Shown: positions 25,451 to 38,319 of the stretch, piece after piece
How the letters are laid out: each line of letters begins with the position of its first letter
Position numbering within the stretch: the stretch's first letter is position 1
Notes under the pieces: generated by a model
Seen by the model: the letters and a program-made list of their open reading frames with translations, nothing else
Database searches by the model: none
Told to the model about the DNA's origin: nothing
DNA from: Orthonyx spaldingii
Lineage: Eukaryota > Chordata > Aves > Passeriformes > Orthonychidae
NCBI GenBank assembly: GCA_013397795.1
Contig: VZTJ01000242.1
Span: 352,419 to 416,418 of the forward strand
Reading direction: 5' to 3'
DNA: 64,000 bases
Program-made: the position numbers and the translations under genes

Positions 25451-25589
25451 GCATGTGTTTTGTTTCTTGGAGAATTTTGGAAGTAGTTCACACAAGAGGG
25501 CCAAGTTAGTGGACTGGAGAATCCTGCAAAATGCAGACAAGTATGTAGTGCTGACAGCCTTAGCTATTCACTTTTCTCCACTGCAGGGG

Positions 25590-26070
25590 TGCTGTGCAGT
25601 TTGGCTTCGGACGGTCAGGATGGATGGACACGAGAGACCTCTGGAATTTGATCTTAGCATATGAAGTTTATTGTAGAAGAGCGTGGGTGAAAGGGACCTG
25701 CTAAGAGCTGCTGGGCGCAGCTCGAAGCAGGTCAGAGAAATAAGAAAAGAGTAGAGAGGACACAAGAAGTCCAGGAGAGGCAAGAGAGTGTAATGAAAAG
25801 AGAGAAAAAGTGACAAAAGGTAACAAAAGTGCCTGTGGTTCCCGTTTACAATCTAATAAATCATCTTCTGTGCTGAATATTCTAATTCTCATTAACCAAT
25901 GTGGTATAAGCTACAAATCTTATATCATCTACATACAGCCTATAAGAATCATTGCATTACCATATGATGTTACATTTAAAACTCTAAAATCTACTTTTTG
26001 GGTCCTCTGATAAGCTGGGAGGGTCTGCTCTGACCCTTGGACCTGTCTGCAAGCAGAAGGCGTTGTTTCA
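25590..26070 (-). mobile_element. Probable LTR, unassigned family
   Basis: On the minus strand there is an AATAAAC signal (plus TTTATT near 25670) followed by a short CT-rich U5-like stretch ending ...CTGCACAGCA at 25590. Upstream, on the minus strand, is an AT-rich U3-like region beginning near TGATGAAACAACGCC. The layout fits a retroviral LTR, but no target-site duplication was found and there is no second copy in the window, so borders are estimates. Confidence 0.4.
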
Positions 26071-29000
26071 TCAACGAGTGGTTTAATTCAATCAGCCATG
26101 CCTTTGTGTTTCAGTTGTTTAGTAACTGGAGTTTGGTAACTCGAAGCTTGTTCTCATTTCAATCTTGTCTATAGTTTCTATATTCTCAGCATCTTTTGCT
26201 AGGCAATCATATCGATAAGGTTTTCCTATTTCACCTTCCCCAACACTCCACTTTTCTTCTTTCTTATAATTTCTTGCTGTTGAGGATGCTGACTCGGACC
26301 AAAGTCCTTCTATATCCATGGCTGTGCCTTTTCCTAGAGGTAAGCTAGTCAGTGTTGCACTAATGGGTTTGCATCTGCACTCTGTCATGGCTTGTTCCCT
26401 GTAAAGACATCTGGGGAGTGTAGGAAGGCTGGCACTGCACCAACGCAAGATGAACAGAAGTGATTTATTACTTTTCCATATAAGGGTAATCAGAGAAGCT
26501 GTCAGACTGACACTGGTCTTTGGGAAAGGCACAGAACTGGAGTGGGTAGTGGGAGGAAGCCTGCCCTATTATCCAGTCACTCTCCTGAGATCCTGTGACA
26601 GAACTGCTCTCATCCACTGTGAGCAGCTCAGCCAAAAACAGAGACCTCATGATATCCACAAGACTACTCTCCACACTCCTGAATGCAGAAGTTGTTCTGC
26701 CCACAGAGAACTCCTCTTCTCTTTATTTGCCACCCATTTCAGAAAGACCTTGAAACCTACTCAGGCTTGAAAATGGGCCTCAGCCTTTGCAGCTAACGGG
26801 GCAGCTTCATAGATGGATGGTGTGGGTTAGAAGTGTTTGTAGTACAGTTGCTGTACTCCGCACTTCTCCCTAGTCCTCCCCTTGCTCCCCCAGCAACCTC
26901 TTACATTAAACCCTCAGTGCAAGTCTTCTATTGTCTGAGGCCAATGCACAAACAGGAGAATTGGAGTTTCTCCCATCAGCCTGAAGAACTGATGTAGCAC
27001 ACACAGTGCCAGGACTGGGAAAGATCCAAATCCAGCTCTCTGGGACATCCTTAACACTGTCCTGCATGTTTGAGATGGACGTGCCAGACCACGCTAAGAA
27101 AGGAGCTCCGGCAAAACTGAAAATCACTGTACCTGCAGACAACCTCTACTCATTTCTGCCAAGTTTCATTCTGGCAAAAGAGGTAGTAGGTCTTCCCTCA
27201 TCTTGATCAGCCCACTGCATTTACAGAGAAATGCATGAAAAGATTTAAAGTAAGAGTTCCCTCTAGAGGAGTGAAGCAATAATGTACACATCATTCCATG
27301 TTCTGCTAGAGTCCAGGCTCCATTTTCTTTACAGATACAGGCTGACAGTGGAATAAATCCGCTTATGAATTCCACTGCCCACACATATGCAATAAAAACA
27401 AAACATTGTCAGCTATATAGAAGAAAGCCAGCAGGGCCTTCCGAGGACTCTCAATGGCAACAGAGGACAAAACCCTAAAGCTTCAAGTTTAACCCAGCCA
27501 TATTTTATGCAATTCTGTCAGTAGAAAGAAAGAAAACATCATTATTGCAAAAATGGTGAGAATCCCAGAGAGTGATCCTGACCCACAGTGCTTAGTTATT
27601 GTGCATCCCTCCACTGCAGGGCTCAGCAGTGAAACATGAGAGAGAAAAGGAAATCAAGGCACAGAAAAGGGATTAGGCTGTAGTCAAAGTCAAACAGAAG
27701 GGCAATCACATGAACAGAATTTATTTGTATGGAGTCATTTTGTCCCCAAGTCCTGTTACTTACTAGTTTTTCATTAATATTGATTTAAGAGGAACTTATT
27801 TTTGGGAAATATATTGTTTCATATTCTCTGAATATTGCAGGATGCTTTCTTTTTTAAGAAGTATTCAGCATTATGGAAAGATTGCACCACTTATATATGA
27901 AATGTAGCTTTATTTGCTACTTTTACTTGGGACTCTGATCACAGCAGAAACACTGTGGAGACCAGCTGTGAAGAATTAAGGTTTCTTGTCTTAGCAATAT
28001 ATGTGCGGAAATCTCAATGGGAAAAGCCATGGGATTAAGTTTTCTGATTTCCAAAGCAAACACATGTGAAAGCAGAAGAGACCATCTAACCTGCACAGGG
28101 AAAGAAGACAGCAAATGCCTAACTGGGAAGAGAATAAATATTCTTGGAACGATTGTGTATTACAGCACTGATTTAGATAGAACATTCTAGGCTGTGGTCT
28201 TCAAAAGACACCAGAGGAGACAGGCATACTGCTTTCACTTGGAGTCATCTGAAACTTCCTGCTGCAATTAAAACAAGTTATGCTTTGGCCTTCTCTATAG
28301 ATGAATTTAATCATAATATCACTTTGCATTCACCTATATTTTTCATCCCAAGGGAATGGGATTCCTTCAAAAATGTAAGTGAAGAATTGCTGATGTCATT
28401 TTACACGTGAGGATGAAGAGACAATACCAAATTATGGCATATCTGTCAGACATGCATATACACACACACATATTTAAATTACCTTCCCACATTTCTATAT
28501 ATGCAATTATTCATAGAGGAAAGTGGTCCAAGGAAGTTAAAGACTAGCTGTCTTGAACAGAAGATACAAGGTTTGCATTGTCTAAATGACCTTTCCAAAC
28601 ATTTGTGAAAGAACATATATGTATTTTTTCAAGGCAACAGAAACAATAATGAATATTAGAGTCACAACAGTCTGTTTGCGTGCTAGTTGCTTTGCTAAAC
28701 ACAAAGGCCCAAAAGGTCAGTGTAGATTTAATGTCTGTCATTTGTTTTGGCTTTGAAAGTTAAGTTGTGATGAATAATCTGCAAGTTAAGATGTTGGAGC
28801 ATTGACAGGTCCTGCCCCAACTAGACCAGTTTTGTGACACAGTTTCATGAAACAATTCATTGCAAGAAAGTGGAACATGAAGCAAGAGAAAAAAAAGAGG
28901 ATTCAGAAGCAACCTAGGAACCAGCCCAATATTTCTGGAGATTTAGCATCAGTTTCATAGGCTGCCTCTGTGACCCTGGATAAATCACATAAATAGTTTT

Positions 29001-29793
29001 TGCCTTCATACCTAGAGCTAAAAGATAAAGTTTTAAATACTCATCCTGCCTGACTGCTTTGCATGCCTCTCAGCTTCAAAGTTGAGGCCATGTAAATTCC
29101 AAATGTTTAAAAAAAATCCAGAAATTATAAATTTTATGAGAAGTGCATTGTAACTTATAACATTGAGCAGTGTCCTACAGTTGATGTAGTTCTATGCAGT
29201 AACATAGTTTTATCTATATTACCCACGAAACAAGATTGTGATTAGCTTTATCTGCTGCTCCATACAATAGTATTGCTCCTGTATAAGATGTTTCAAATGC
29301 ATGGATAGGATGGATAAAGTGCACGCTGTCATTACCACTCCATAACTGGAAAAGCAGTTTGGGTGTTTACTGCCTCTGAGAAACAGTAGCTAATACTGCA
29401 AAGAACACTACAAAGTCAGGCAAAAGCAGTTATCTGTACTTCACCTTTCCTGTAGACAGGAAAGAGGGGAACTCTCAGCAGGCAAGAGCAGCAGGGTGCT
29501 GAATGCAGAGGCTCTGGCCATGGGAGTTTGCTCCCAGCTGTCCCTGCTGTATGTCCTCCACAGCCAGATGTCCCCCAGAGCGGTTGCCCTCCTCCCACTT
29601 GGGTGGAGGTGGGATGGGAGGACATCTTCCCAACTGTTGGCACTTTCTTGGCTGACGGACCTCTCTGAGATACTGTTCAATGATGAGTGTAGTGACTCAT
29701 GAAGTAAATATTCTAGAATCAGTTTAGATGTGCTATTTTTTTGCCAATAGATGAGGTTTTTTTTTTCATAACACCTGCCTAATTGTGCTTTAT
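26071..29793. other. Intergenic DNA, no gene recognised
   Basis: A minus-strand frame at 26119-26532 (137 codons) lies just upstream of the probable LTR at 25590-26070 in the same orientation. It could be a decayed retroviral remnant, but I cannot match it to any retroviral protein. The remainder shows short frames only and a small CA repeat near 28460-28472. Confidence 0.45.
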
Positions 29794-29911
29794 CTAAGCA
29801 GAGGTACCTCCCTAACAACTACCTAGCAACATGATGAAGGTCAAACTACAGGCCTCTGATAATGGTCTAACCACTCGAACAATTCCTGCTCTATAGACTA
29901 GAACACTAAAC
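29794..29911 (+). repeat. Direct repeat copy 1 (possible old LTR start)
   Basis: About 115 bases sharing TATCTAAGCAG, CCCTAACAACTACCTAGCAAC and TGAAGGTCAAAC with 30897-31020. Some 115 bases further, at about 30027, a motif AATAAAGTGCTCC resembles an LTR poly(A) region. The two copies are direct repeats about 1.1 kb apart with AT-rich DNA between. Confidence 0.6.
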
Positions 29912-30896
29912 ACCCCCTTACTTTACAGCTCCAAAACCTCACTTGTCTAATGATACACATTATATTGCATCACAAATAACATTCTCTGCAACAATCTGCA
30001 GGTCTTTGCATGCCGGACTATAACAATAAAGTGCTCCTATTTCACTACATCTTTTGAAGCTTTCATGCATGCTTTTAAACTCATAACTTTTTCAACTTTT
30101 GACTGCTTGAGTCAAGTGGTACAGGTTTTCCCTTTGTTTCAAACTTTTAACCTTCTTGATACTTTTTTTTGGCATCCTTTCTGTTATTTACACATTAACA
30201 TTACTCAAACTAATTTTTAACACCAACTGCCTCTTTTCAAGTTGTTCTACAAAGGCCCACTCTGTAAAATAAAATATAAAATATCTGTCAAGGCTATTAA
30301 GTTATTACAGTTTGGCTTAAATTGTGACTGTTCAGGCTGGTTTTGTAACTATTACTTAAGGTTACATCCATTTATTTATTAAGTTGGAGCTGCTTGTTTA
30401 TGTTATGTTTTTCTTTATGAACAGGTTTTTTGTTACATCCTAGGAAATTTTAATTTAATAACAAATTGTTGGTGATTAAATAGGTTGCTTTAGTGTCTGA
30501 AGCTTGGAGATAAGAGAAAATTTGTTACACCAGCTGAAGTCCATGTTTTAGTTGTCCATAGCTTCACTGTTTTGTTTCTTAAGCGAGAGCTACCATTAGA
30601 CTAAATTATTTCATGTGTCCTACGTCTGTAACCTTTTTTTTTTTTTAGATTTACCATTGTATTTCTAGTAGTGGCATAGGTTATTGAGTAAGTTTCCAGC
30701 TAGCCTGTAGTCATTCATAATATGTTTAGGGCATAGTGATGCACCCTAATGTTACTACACAGAAGTCCAATGTGTTCTGCTTGCTTTGCATCTCCAAATT
30801 TTGAGTTCATGTGTCATTTTTCCATCCTTCAGATGTTTCATTGTTTAATTTCCTCTTTCATTAATGCTCAGATTTCACTTCTGAAATGGCATCAGC
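29912..30896. other. AT-rich spacer between direct repeats
   Basis: Strongly T-rich sequence with no frame longer than about 60 codons. If the flanking repeats are LTRs, this would be a non-coding interior, but no primer-binding site or polypurine tract is visible. Confidence 0.4.
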
Positions 30897-31020
30897 ACTG
30901 TATCTAAGCAGTGTTACATCCCTAACAACTACCTAGCAACCTGCTGAAGGTCAAACCACGGGCTTCTGATATCGGTTTAACGACTCCACTGGCTCTGTAG
31001 ATCTGTAAGCCAAGACACTA
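30897..31020 (+). repeat. Direct repeat copy 2
   Basis: Partner of 29794-29911. It begins TGTATCTAAGCAG and stays alignable to the shared ACACTA near 31018. Estimated identity by eye is about 75-80 percent. Confidence 0.6.
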
Positions 31021-32986
31021 GGCAAAGGTAATGTAAAATCAGAATCTGCTTTGTAAAGGATATTTGGTAAAAGTCCAAAAATCTCTTTCTTACATATTTT
31101 TCTAATGCTGAATTCATCATTCTGTTACTGTACACCTGAAGGAATTTACTCTGGTAATGAAAACACATGCTGTATTTACAACATCAAGGTATTGCTAACA
31201 AACTTTCTATTACTGCAGCACTGTCTTGACAATATTAAGTAAAGTCTGTTTAACTATGTGAAATAAGCAGTATCAATGAGACCAGAATATAACTGTTTCT
31301 TGTTTAGTAAGGCAAATCTGGAAAAATGCAGAATGTTTATCATTTATCTCTGTTGCAAGGAATAGTCTAGTTTCTTTCATGCAGCTGCTTAATTGCATGA
31401 AAATAAATGCCCAAAATTATTCATAAATTTCTATTTTTGATCTTTTAAATGCAGACTTGCATAGTCATCAGTATTTTATGTAACTGAACTTTTGTCTCTT
31501 TTATGTTCAGCTTTTGTATTATTGCTAATAAAAACCCAAGTATTCTCTACCTGCAGCAGGAACTTTGATTGCACTTGTAGAACTCTATTAATTACACCCT
31601 CAGCTATAACCTTCTCTATCAAATTAACAAAGACAAAGCAAGAAGTCTGCCCTTGACTGCAGATTTGTTCATATCTTAAAAAAGCCATTTTGACTTTCTG
31701 TGCTAATTCAAGCACTTCCATTCATTGCTGGTAATTATTACAGTTTTTATACTTTTTGATATCAAAGCATGACTTTATGAGGAATTCAGAAGTCTTAAAA
31801 ATCAAAGCTCAATCCTGCTTCTGGAGAAAAGCCAGAAACTGGAAAATAGCCACAATAGTTTGAAGAAACTTTTCAGAAGGCAACGGAGTCTGCAGACTTT
31901 AGCTTCATAACATGAGAAAGGTTGACTAGAACATTTTCTATGGGCAATCTTTACCACAGATGTAATACTATATCTGACTCAGCAGAGCAGGCTGGGTACA
32001 CCATGCAGCAGAAAAACAACAGTTACAGAAAAAAGACAAACAATAGCAAGTCAACCCACAAACCAAAACAATTCTGAGCCCATATTAACTGGCTCCAACT
32101 TTTCTGAGAACCGTGAAGATTTTGATTCATTTCCACAGACTGTCAAGAGACAATGTTAGATTGTTGAGTGCCTTGTCCAAATTAGAAAAAATTTAATTTG
32201 TGTGTTTCCATTCTTCTCAAGGGACTTTAAATCATCCAAATATGTCACATACACCTGATTCTTCCTTGCCCTTTTGTCTCCAGAGTAGAAAGGACAGTTA
32301 AAATGACACTAAAAAATCCAGTGTGTTCTGGGTTGAAAGCCTGGATGGAGTCTGCCTTGCCTGACTTTAAACAGCAGGGATGCTTGCCCACCATCAGGGG
32401 CTTTTTTCCACAGACACCCTCACCCATATTACAAAACACTTGCAACTCATAGATTTGGCATCCTTATTCCTGGTAATATGAACTTTCCACAGGTCTTGGA
32501 GATTTGTAATACTTTCCTACAGCACTCTCTGACTTGCTGGCTATGCTCCAGGTACTTTTGAAGTTGCAGCCTGGCTTAAGGGATGGTTTCTCTCTTGCTG
32601 GCTATTTGGTTCTCAGAACTATTGCATCAAGAGAAAAATGGTCCTTTTGCCTTAACATGAATCCCTGCCCACAGCTGCATCCACACTGATCACAAACAGA
32701 ACTTCAAAATCAATGGAAGCCCATAAGCTGCAGAATATCCTCACTACCTTGTTTGTGGTGCACAGGAATGGATCTCAGGACACTTCCCTCCCTGCTGCCA
32801 TGTCTCTCCTTGCAAACAGCAGGATGCATCTCTGGTGTTGGGCAAGGGAGGAGAAAGCAGGATATGCTGCCCCTGGCTAGCTGTACCTGCTGACCTTTCT
32901 TCAGCTGCAAGCAGACGTGTGCTCTGGCAGCACCTGGACATAGTGGTTCAGAGCACTAGCCAAGCCCAGAGGAAAGGATAAGGGAA
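31021..32986. other. Intergenic DNA, no gene seen
   Basis: No recognisable coding region or repeat. Frames are all under 85 codons. Confidence 0.5.
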
Positions 32987-32991
32987 GGGGA

Positions 32992-33861
32992 TGTCATAAA
33001 CAAAATTAGGCGGTTGACTTTTGCCTCTTCAAGCCCTCATTATAATGTTAATAAAAGTTACTCAAAGTTCCCAGTTAATTATTGAAAGGTTTAGTTGTTA
33101 AAAGGAATAGATATTAAAGGTTGTATTTGTTGTAATGTTTTTCCCAGTTGTTCCTGATTCCCTAACAATGATTTAAGTTATGCTTTTTGGCTCTCCCTTC
33201 GAATAAGTTGAGAATGACGATTGTTTTGTACTTTCCCTGTATACCAGTGTTCTCTTTGGTTGGGAGATGTGTTTTTGTACTGATTTAGGGTGTTAAATGT
33301 ATGTTTTAAATGTGTTTTTACTTTGGAAAAGGGGTCTGGGGCTCCCCAGTTAACTGAGATTCCTAACTGTCAGTTTCTAAAAATAGCACCTGACTGCTCC
33401 TCTGTCACTGGACTCCATGGTAACCTTGAATACTAATGAGGCTCCTTCCCACCAGAAAACTAACCCCTAGACAACGACTCAGCCCTTGGTGGGCAGGAGT
33501 GACCTCACCATTTAAACCCACCAATTGTCAAGGGCCATGGGGGCCGGACAGGGGGCAGGCAGGGGCGTTCCTGGGCGGGGATAGCAGGCCATAAAAAGCC
33601 CTGTCTCAGGACCAGAGGTGCAACTTCTCTGTGGACTAGCCAGGAGGAAGCCTGGTGTTGGAGGAAGGCCTCTATTTTCCATCTATAGCTCGGCTCCAAC
33701 ACTGTAGTCCTCTGCCACGGTGGCATATACCATATACCATGTGGTAACCCGGATCTCCAGTCTTGGTAACCCAGTTTTTCTCTTTTTTTCGGACAATTCT
33801 TTTGTTAATAAACTTGATTTTGCTTCCGATCCTGGACAGAAGGTTGTCCTTATTTCTGACA
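32992..33861 (+). mobile_element. Solo LTR of an endogenous retrovirus, family A copy 2
   Basis: Begins TGTCATAAAC and ends TTTCTGACA, about 870 bp, aligning over its whole length with 22461-23339 in the same orientation. It has the GC box GGGCGGGG near 33580, ATAAAAAG at 33591-33598 and AATAAA at 33807-33812. The flanks are GGGGA before and GGGAG after, so only a 4-bp GGGA match supports the duplication. A small local tandem CATATAC repeat at 33725-33740 is private to this copy. No internal retroviral genes adjoin. Confidence 0.88.
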
Positions 33862-36800
33862 GGGAGAGTTGGATTAGAAATATTTACCCAGAGTCTCACA
33901 GGGATATATGTGCTGGATTACAAGAGTGAGAAAGGTAACAGATCCACTGCACATATAGGGTTGTTAGTTATCTGCTTTTAGCATGTCATCAATACATAGA
34001 CGTGTATCTGTGTGTGTGCATGCTTTTTTTTGAGACCCCTTATCCACATTTCCACATCCCATTTGATGTCAAGGTTCTCACAACTGAAGAGAATCAGACC
34101 TACCACGAACCACATTCGAAATTCACACCTGCTATTGTGAAGTTGCTGGATGTTATGGTTACTTACCCTGCCTATGTTGTTGCTGTGTGGTTGTCTGTGG
34201 GCAGTCCAAAATAAAGCATCTTGCTTCAGAAGACATCCAGTTTGAGTGTTAAGCACAAGGGACAGACAGACAAGTCAGAAGACAACACAAAATGAGGAGA
34301 CAACATTCATTAGTGTGGCAAATATTGCTGTGCTATCCCTGCAGCTCAACTTGGGAGGTACCTCAGCAAAAAGGAGTTCCGGGAACAGTGTGGTAGTTAT
34401 GTGTTAATGATTGCAGATGGGACAGACAAATACCCTCATCTGACTAGTCTCAGTCTTAATAAGCCTTAGAAATCCTGCTACAATGAAATTTTTAGAGGTC
34501 CTGAGAGGCTGCTACAGCTCCCAAGATACTTTATGAGGTAAATGTTAGGGCAGGAGCAGGCTATGAGAAGTGTCCAAAAGCAAAGCCAGGCAGCTTATAT
34601 TTACCCTTACAAAGAGATGGGAGCCCGCAGAGGAAGGCGAAGAGAAGGGTAGACTATTTCCAGTGACAGTACTGTGTATGTTCTTTCAAGAAGGCCTCTT
34701 TTTTCCACAAACCCCTGTGCTATCCATGATTGGCTTTCCCGTAGCATTTCTGACAAGGGCATTATAACAGAATATCCTCATAAAGCAGCAAAGCAGCATA
34801 ATGTGGAGGCAGCCATTATAAAAGGCACCTCTTTTACTTACGTTACCTGTTACCCTAGTTGGAATACTTTCAGATGAGAAAAACAGGCAAAAGCTTATAG
34901 AAGGAAAATCCTCTGATCTTAGACTGGCACTATCCCTCTGTGCATGGCTACATTTAACTCATGTTGTGAGTCTATATTTCAGCTTCCTCATGTCTCACCC
35001 TAGATCTTGAAGAGTAATTTTTCTCCAAGTGGACTGTTTCCTTGTGATGCAGAGGCAGACTGGGTTTTGGCATTTCCTTAGTTCCTTACATTACAGACTG
35101 TACTTTCAGGGACCAAACCTTCCAGCTTTGTCTGCTCTGTTTGAAATGATGTTTATATTTTGGCTGTAAAATACACTTTCAGTAAGGGAAGTGCATTCAA
35201 TAAGGAATTTGGAGAATTCCTTTTCATCTGGGAAATAGGTTTATTTTTCCAGTTTGCAACTATGCAATCTGAAATGGCAAGACTTTCAGAAATGGGACAA
35301 ATTTTTCTTTTTTTAACTATATAGATAGTAATGCTATCTCAGGAATTCAGGTTTGACAATCTTGGCTTCCAAAGCAGCTTACAGAAACTGGGTGCTCCAA
35401 CTTTCACCTTCTTATCATACCACAAATTCTTCCAGAGTGAAAGAAATATATGTTTGCAGGCCTAATTTAGATAGTGTCTGAACCACTGTGGACACTGTTC
35501 AGATAAAAGGAAACACAATCAAAAATTTACTTTGTTAATACCTTTTTGTCTCTTTTCTAGGATATACACCAATCATCACTACAGGAAGATGTGTTGTGGA
35601 TTTAAGTCACTGTTTTGTAAAGTACATAAGAGAAACTGCGTGGTGAAGCAGACTGAAGTATTGTGGTGCTTCCTGTCCTGCTACTGTCTCGTCTTAGATT
35701 GCTTTAACAAGCCTGCCTAGTCAATGACATTTTCTCTTTCTCCCAGCAAAAACCTATTAATTGCATTGGTTCATGGCTAGCCCAGAGCCCTTCTTGGAGA
35801 TGAGGTTTCTAGCACAGTGCAGTGAGGATCTATCTCGGTTTGATTTTAATGAAATTCATTCTAATGCTACCCAAAAGTCTTCTCCTTTTTCTCTTAAGTG
35901 GCAACTCTCTGGAATTTGAAAAAAAACCCCACATTTGCCTTGTGGTTAATTACATTTAATCAGATTGGGAGAGTTTGTTTGTTTGTTTGTTTGGGTTTTT
36001 TTTTTCAGTGAGAAAAACCATTAAAATAAAAAAAGCCACAAAGTTACACAAAATGACTTTTGATTCCCTGTTATTCATGGAATACAATTAGATGTTAAAG
36101 GAAGTCATTCTTTGGTAACTGTGATACTGGTTGTTATTAAATCCCCCCATCTACTTTAACATTACAGTCTCAGGTCTTATGTACAGACTTGCTTGGATTT
36201 CAGCTACTTAACTACTGAAAGAAGATCACTCAATTTCAAAATAGTATTGTTTAGCCTTGTTCAGGACAGAGGAAAACTTCTGAACTAAAGAGCGTAGATT
36301 GTCAAGTAATAGTCCACTTGGTAAAAATGGGTATTATTTCCTGTCAGAAAAAAAAAATTGATGTTATCGGGATGAGGGTGGAAGATAGCTTTCTGTATTA
36401 TCTTAATTTATTATTGCTAGTCCGATGAGGCTAGAGTGTTAGTATGTTTCTCATCACCTTGGTTTGACAGTTCACAGTGCAAGTTTCCTGCAGGTGATTC
36501 AAGGAATTATGTATCTCCTCTGTACCTGGAAATTCCAGGAAAACCATAATGATTCAGTTCACTGGCTTTAGATTCTAAGGAAGATGATAGACATAGTCCT
36601 CTTAGTAAGAGATGACAGCCATTTTCAAAGTACTTGAAAGCTGACAGGGCAGGAAATGGTTAAAGAAAAAAAACACCAGCAACCCAGAACTGAAGTGATT
36701 TGGGCCAGGCCAAACAAAAGATGGTAAGAGGGCCAGAGATACAAAAGTTTACACCCGCTGGACAAATCACAACAAACTTTTGGTAAGAGATACCTTAGTC

Positions 36801-37503
36801 CTGACCACCTAAGTTTATTCTAAATTAATTTTTCCATTGTCCTGGTCAGATTACATTGTTAATTCCCATTAAATTTTTTGCAGGCAAATTTAGATGCATG
36901 CTGGCTGCATCTGTGTGGGTCAGGACTCTTCTCAGGATGAACAATTGTATTTGGATACTTCGTCCAGACCAAGTTTAATGAGGGGCTTCACCAACCAAAA
37001 ATTACACTAATTTGAGAGGCATACCGAGAGAGTTTAGAAAAGTTTGTTTAAAAGTGAGGATGATATCAACTTGAAATTCAGTATTGTACAAGAAGCCAAC
37101 ATTTGATTGGTTTCTGTAGCCAAATTCTTTGTTAATATAAGGAGTTTAAGCCATTTTCTGCAGAAGTGAGTGATGTTTACTCTAGAGATCCTGCCATTTG
37201 CTCTGTACATCTGTCAAAAGTAGACGTTTTCTGGTGTTTCTTATCTATGTTAAAGGCTTTGCTGTACTAAATCAGAGGGTAGAGTTCTAGGCAAGAGGAA
37301 ATGTATGCTCATGTAATATGAATGCTGGTGTAAACAAACCTTGTGAGTTCACAGAACAGTTCCTGTATCACTTGTGCATGTTCTAATGAAATGAAAAAAT
37401 CACTATTAGAAACATTACGTCCTGTCATGCCATCCCTGTTCCAGTGGCTAACTGCTTCCCTTTAAGAACTTGTAGCATATATATCATGAGCTTTTTCAAT
37501 TTA
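33862..37503. other. Intergenic DNA, no gene seen
   Basis: Contains a TTTG repeat at 35973-35993. The block 36640-37140 has a texture like an old retroelement (GGCCAGGCC, CCAGACCAAG), but I could not assign it. No coding region recognised. Confidence 0.45.
35973..35993 (+). repeat. (TTTG)n simple repeat
   Basis: Five tandem TTTG units followed by a T run at 35996-36005. Confidence 0.85.
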
Positions 37504-37508
37504 CAGAG
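37504..37508. repeat. Target-site duplication CAGAG (left)
   Basis: Identical to 38320-38324 on the other side of the LTR. Confidence 0.75.
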
Positions 37509-37659
37509 TGTCCTAGTTTGAGGACAGGTGTCTGCTAAGGAAGGCAGGAGTCTCCCTTGGAATAGGAAATGTAATCCCCTTCCCTCCAAATTAGTATAAT
37601 TTTGAAATTAAAGGGGCTTTCAGGCAATGTTGTGGGAAAAGGAATAACAGTTCTTTACT

Positions 37660-37684
37660 AATATATATATATATATATATATAA
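37660..37684 (+). repeat. (AT)n microsatellite at gap edge
   Basis: About 12 AT units that run into the N gap, so the true length is unknown. Confidence 0.95.
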
Positions 37685-37934
37685 NNNNNNNNNNNNNNNN
37701 NNNNNNNNNNNNNNNNNNNNNNNNNNNNNNNNNNNNNNNNNNNNNNNNNNNNNNNNNNNNNNNNNNNNNNNNNNNNNNNNNNNNNNNNNNNNNNNNNNNN
37801 NNNNNNNNNNNNNNNNNNNNNNNNNNNNNNNNNNNNNNNNNNNNNNNNNNNNNNNNNNNNNNNNNNNNNNNNNNNNNNNNNNNNNNNNNNNNNNNNNNNN
37901 NNNNNNNNNNNNNNNNNNNNNNNNNNNNNNNNNN
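37685..37934. other. Assembly gap, 250 N
   Basis: Unknown bases. The gap sits between an AT microsatellite and a GC-rich stretch (GGGCAGGGCAGGGCAGC at 37945 onward), both hard to sequence. The size may be estimated rather than measured. Confidence 1.
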
Positions 37935-38319
37935 CGGCAGGGCTGGGCAGGGCAGGGCAGCCCGACTCCCAAGCCATGGCTGGCAGGGGCTGGCTCCGGG
38001 AGAGGCAGGCAGGCAGCAGAAGCCAGGAAAAAACTCTACAGTGGTGACAAGCAACGGCAGTTTCCCTCTCTTCTGAATGCCGAGAGGCAAAGAGCGAGCT
38101 GCTGCTCCCCTTCCTTTTTCCCAGCCCAGCTGTCCCGAGATCTCTGCCTTCTTCAAGAGGCAATGTCTAAATAAGGGAATAGCTACTTACAAGTTTTTTT
38201 ACTCGACTAGTCAGTCTATTGTTTTTCTTAAGCACTCAGTCGTTATGGTGTCTTAGCAACGTATGGGCAAAAATTCCCTAAGATAAGAGAAACAAAAAGA
38301 AGGATTCCAAACCTCAACA

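Larger units (their letters stand above)
37509..38319 (-). mobile_element. Solo LTR interrupted by assembly gap
   Basis: Starts TGTCCTAGTTTG and ends CCTCAACA, with CAGAG immediately on both sides (37504-37508 and 38320-38324), the 5-bp duplication expected of an LTR insertion. The left part has an AT microsatellite running into 250 N, and the right part is GC-rich. Minus orientation is suggested by AGTAAA (37653-37658 reversed) as a variant poly(A) signal near the left end, but this is weak. The TGTCCT start resembles songbird ERV LTRs as I remember them. Confidence 0.75.

Noticed and set aside
22461..33861. The two family A LTRs as ends of one intact provirus
   Set aside because: The first LTR has its own matching ATCCT duplication on both sides and no retroviral genes lie between.
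37591..38163. 190-, 178- and 104-codon minus-strand frames
   Set aside because: They cross the 250-N gap and are artefacts of translating unknown bases. The flanks are LTR sequence.
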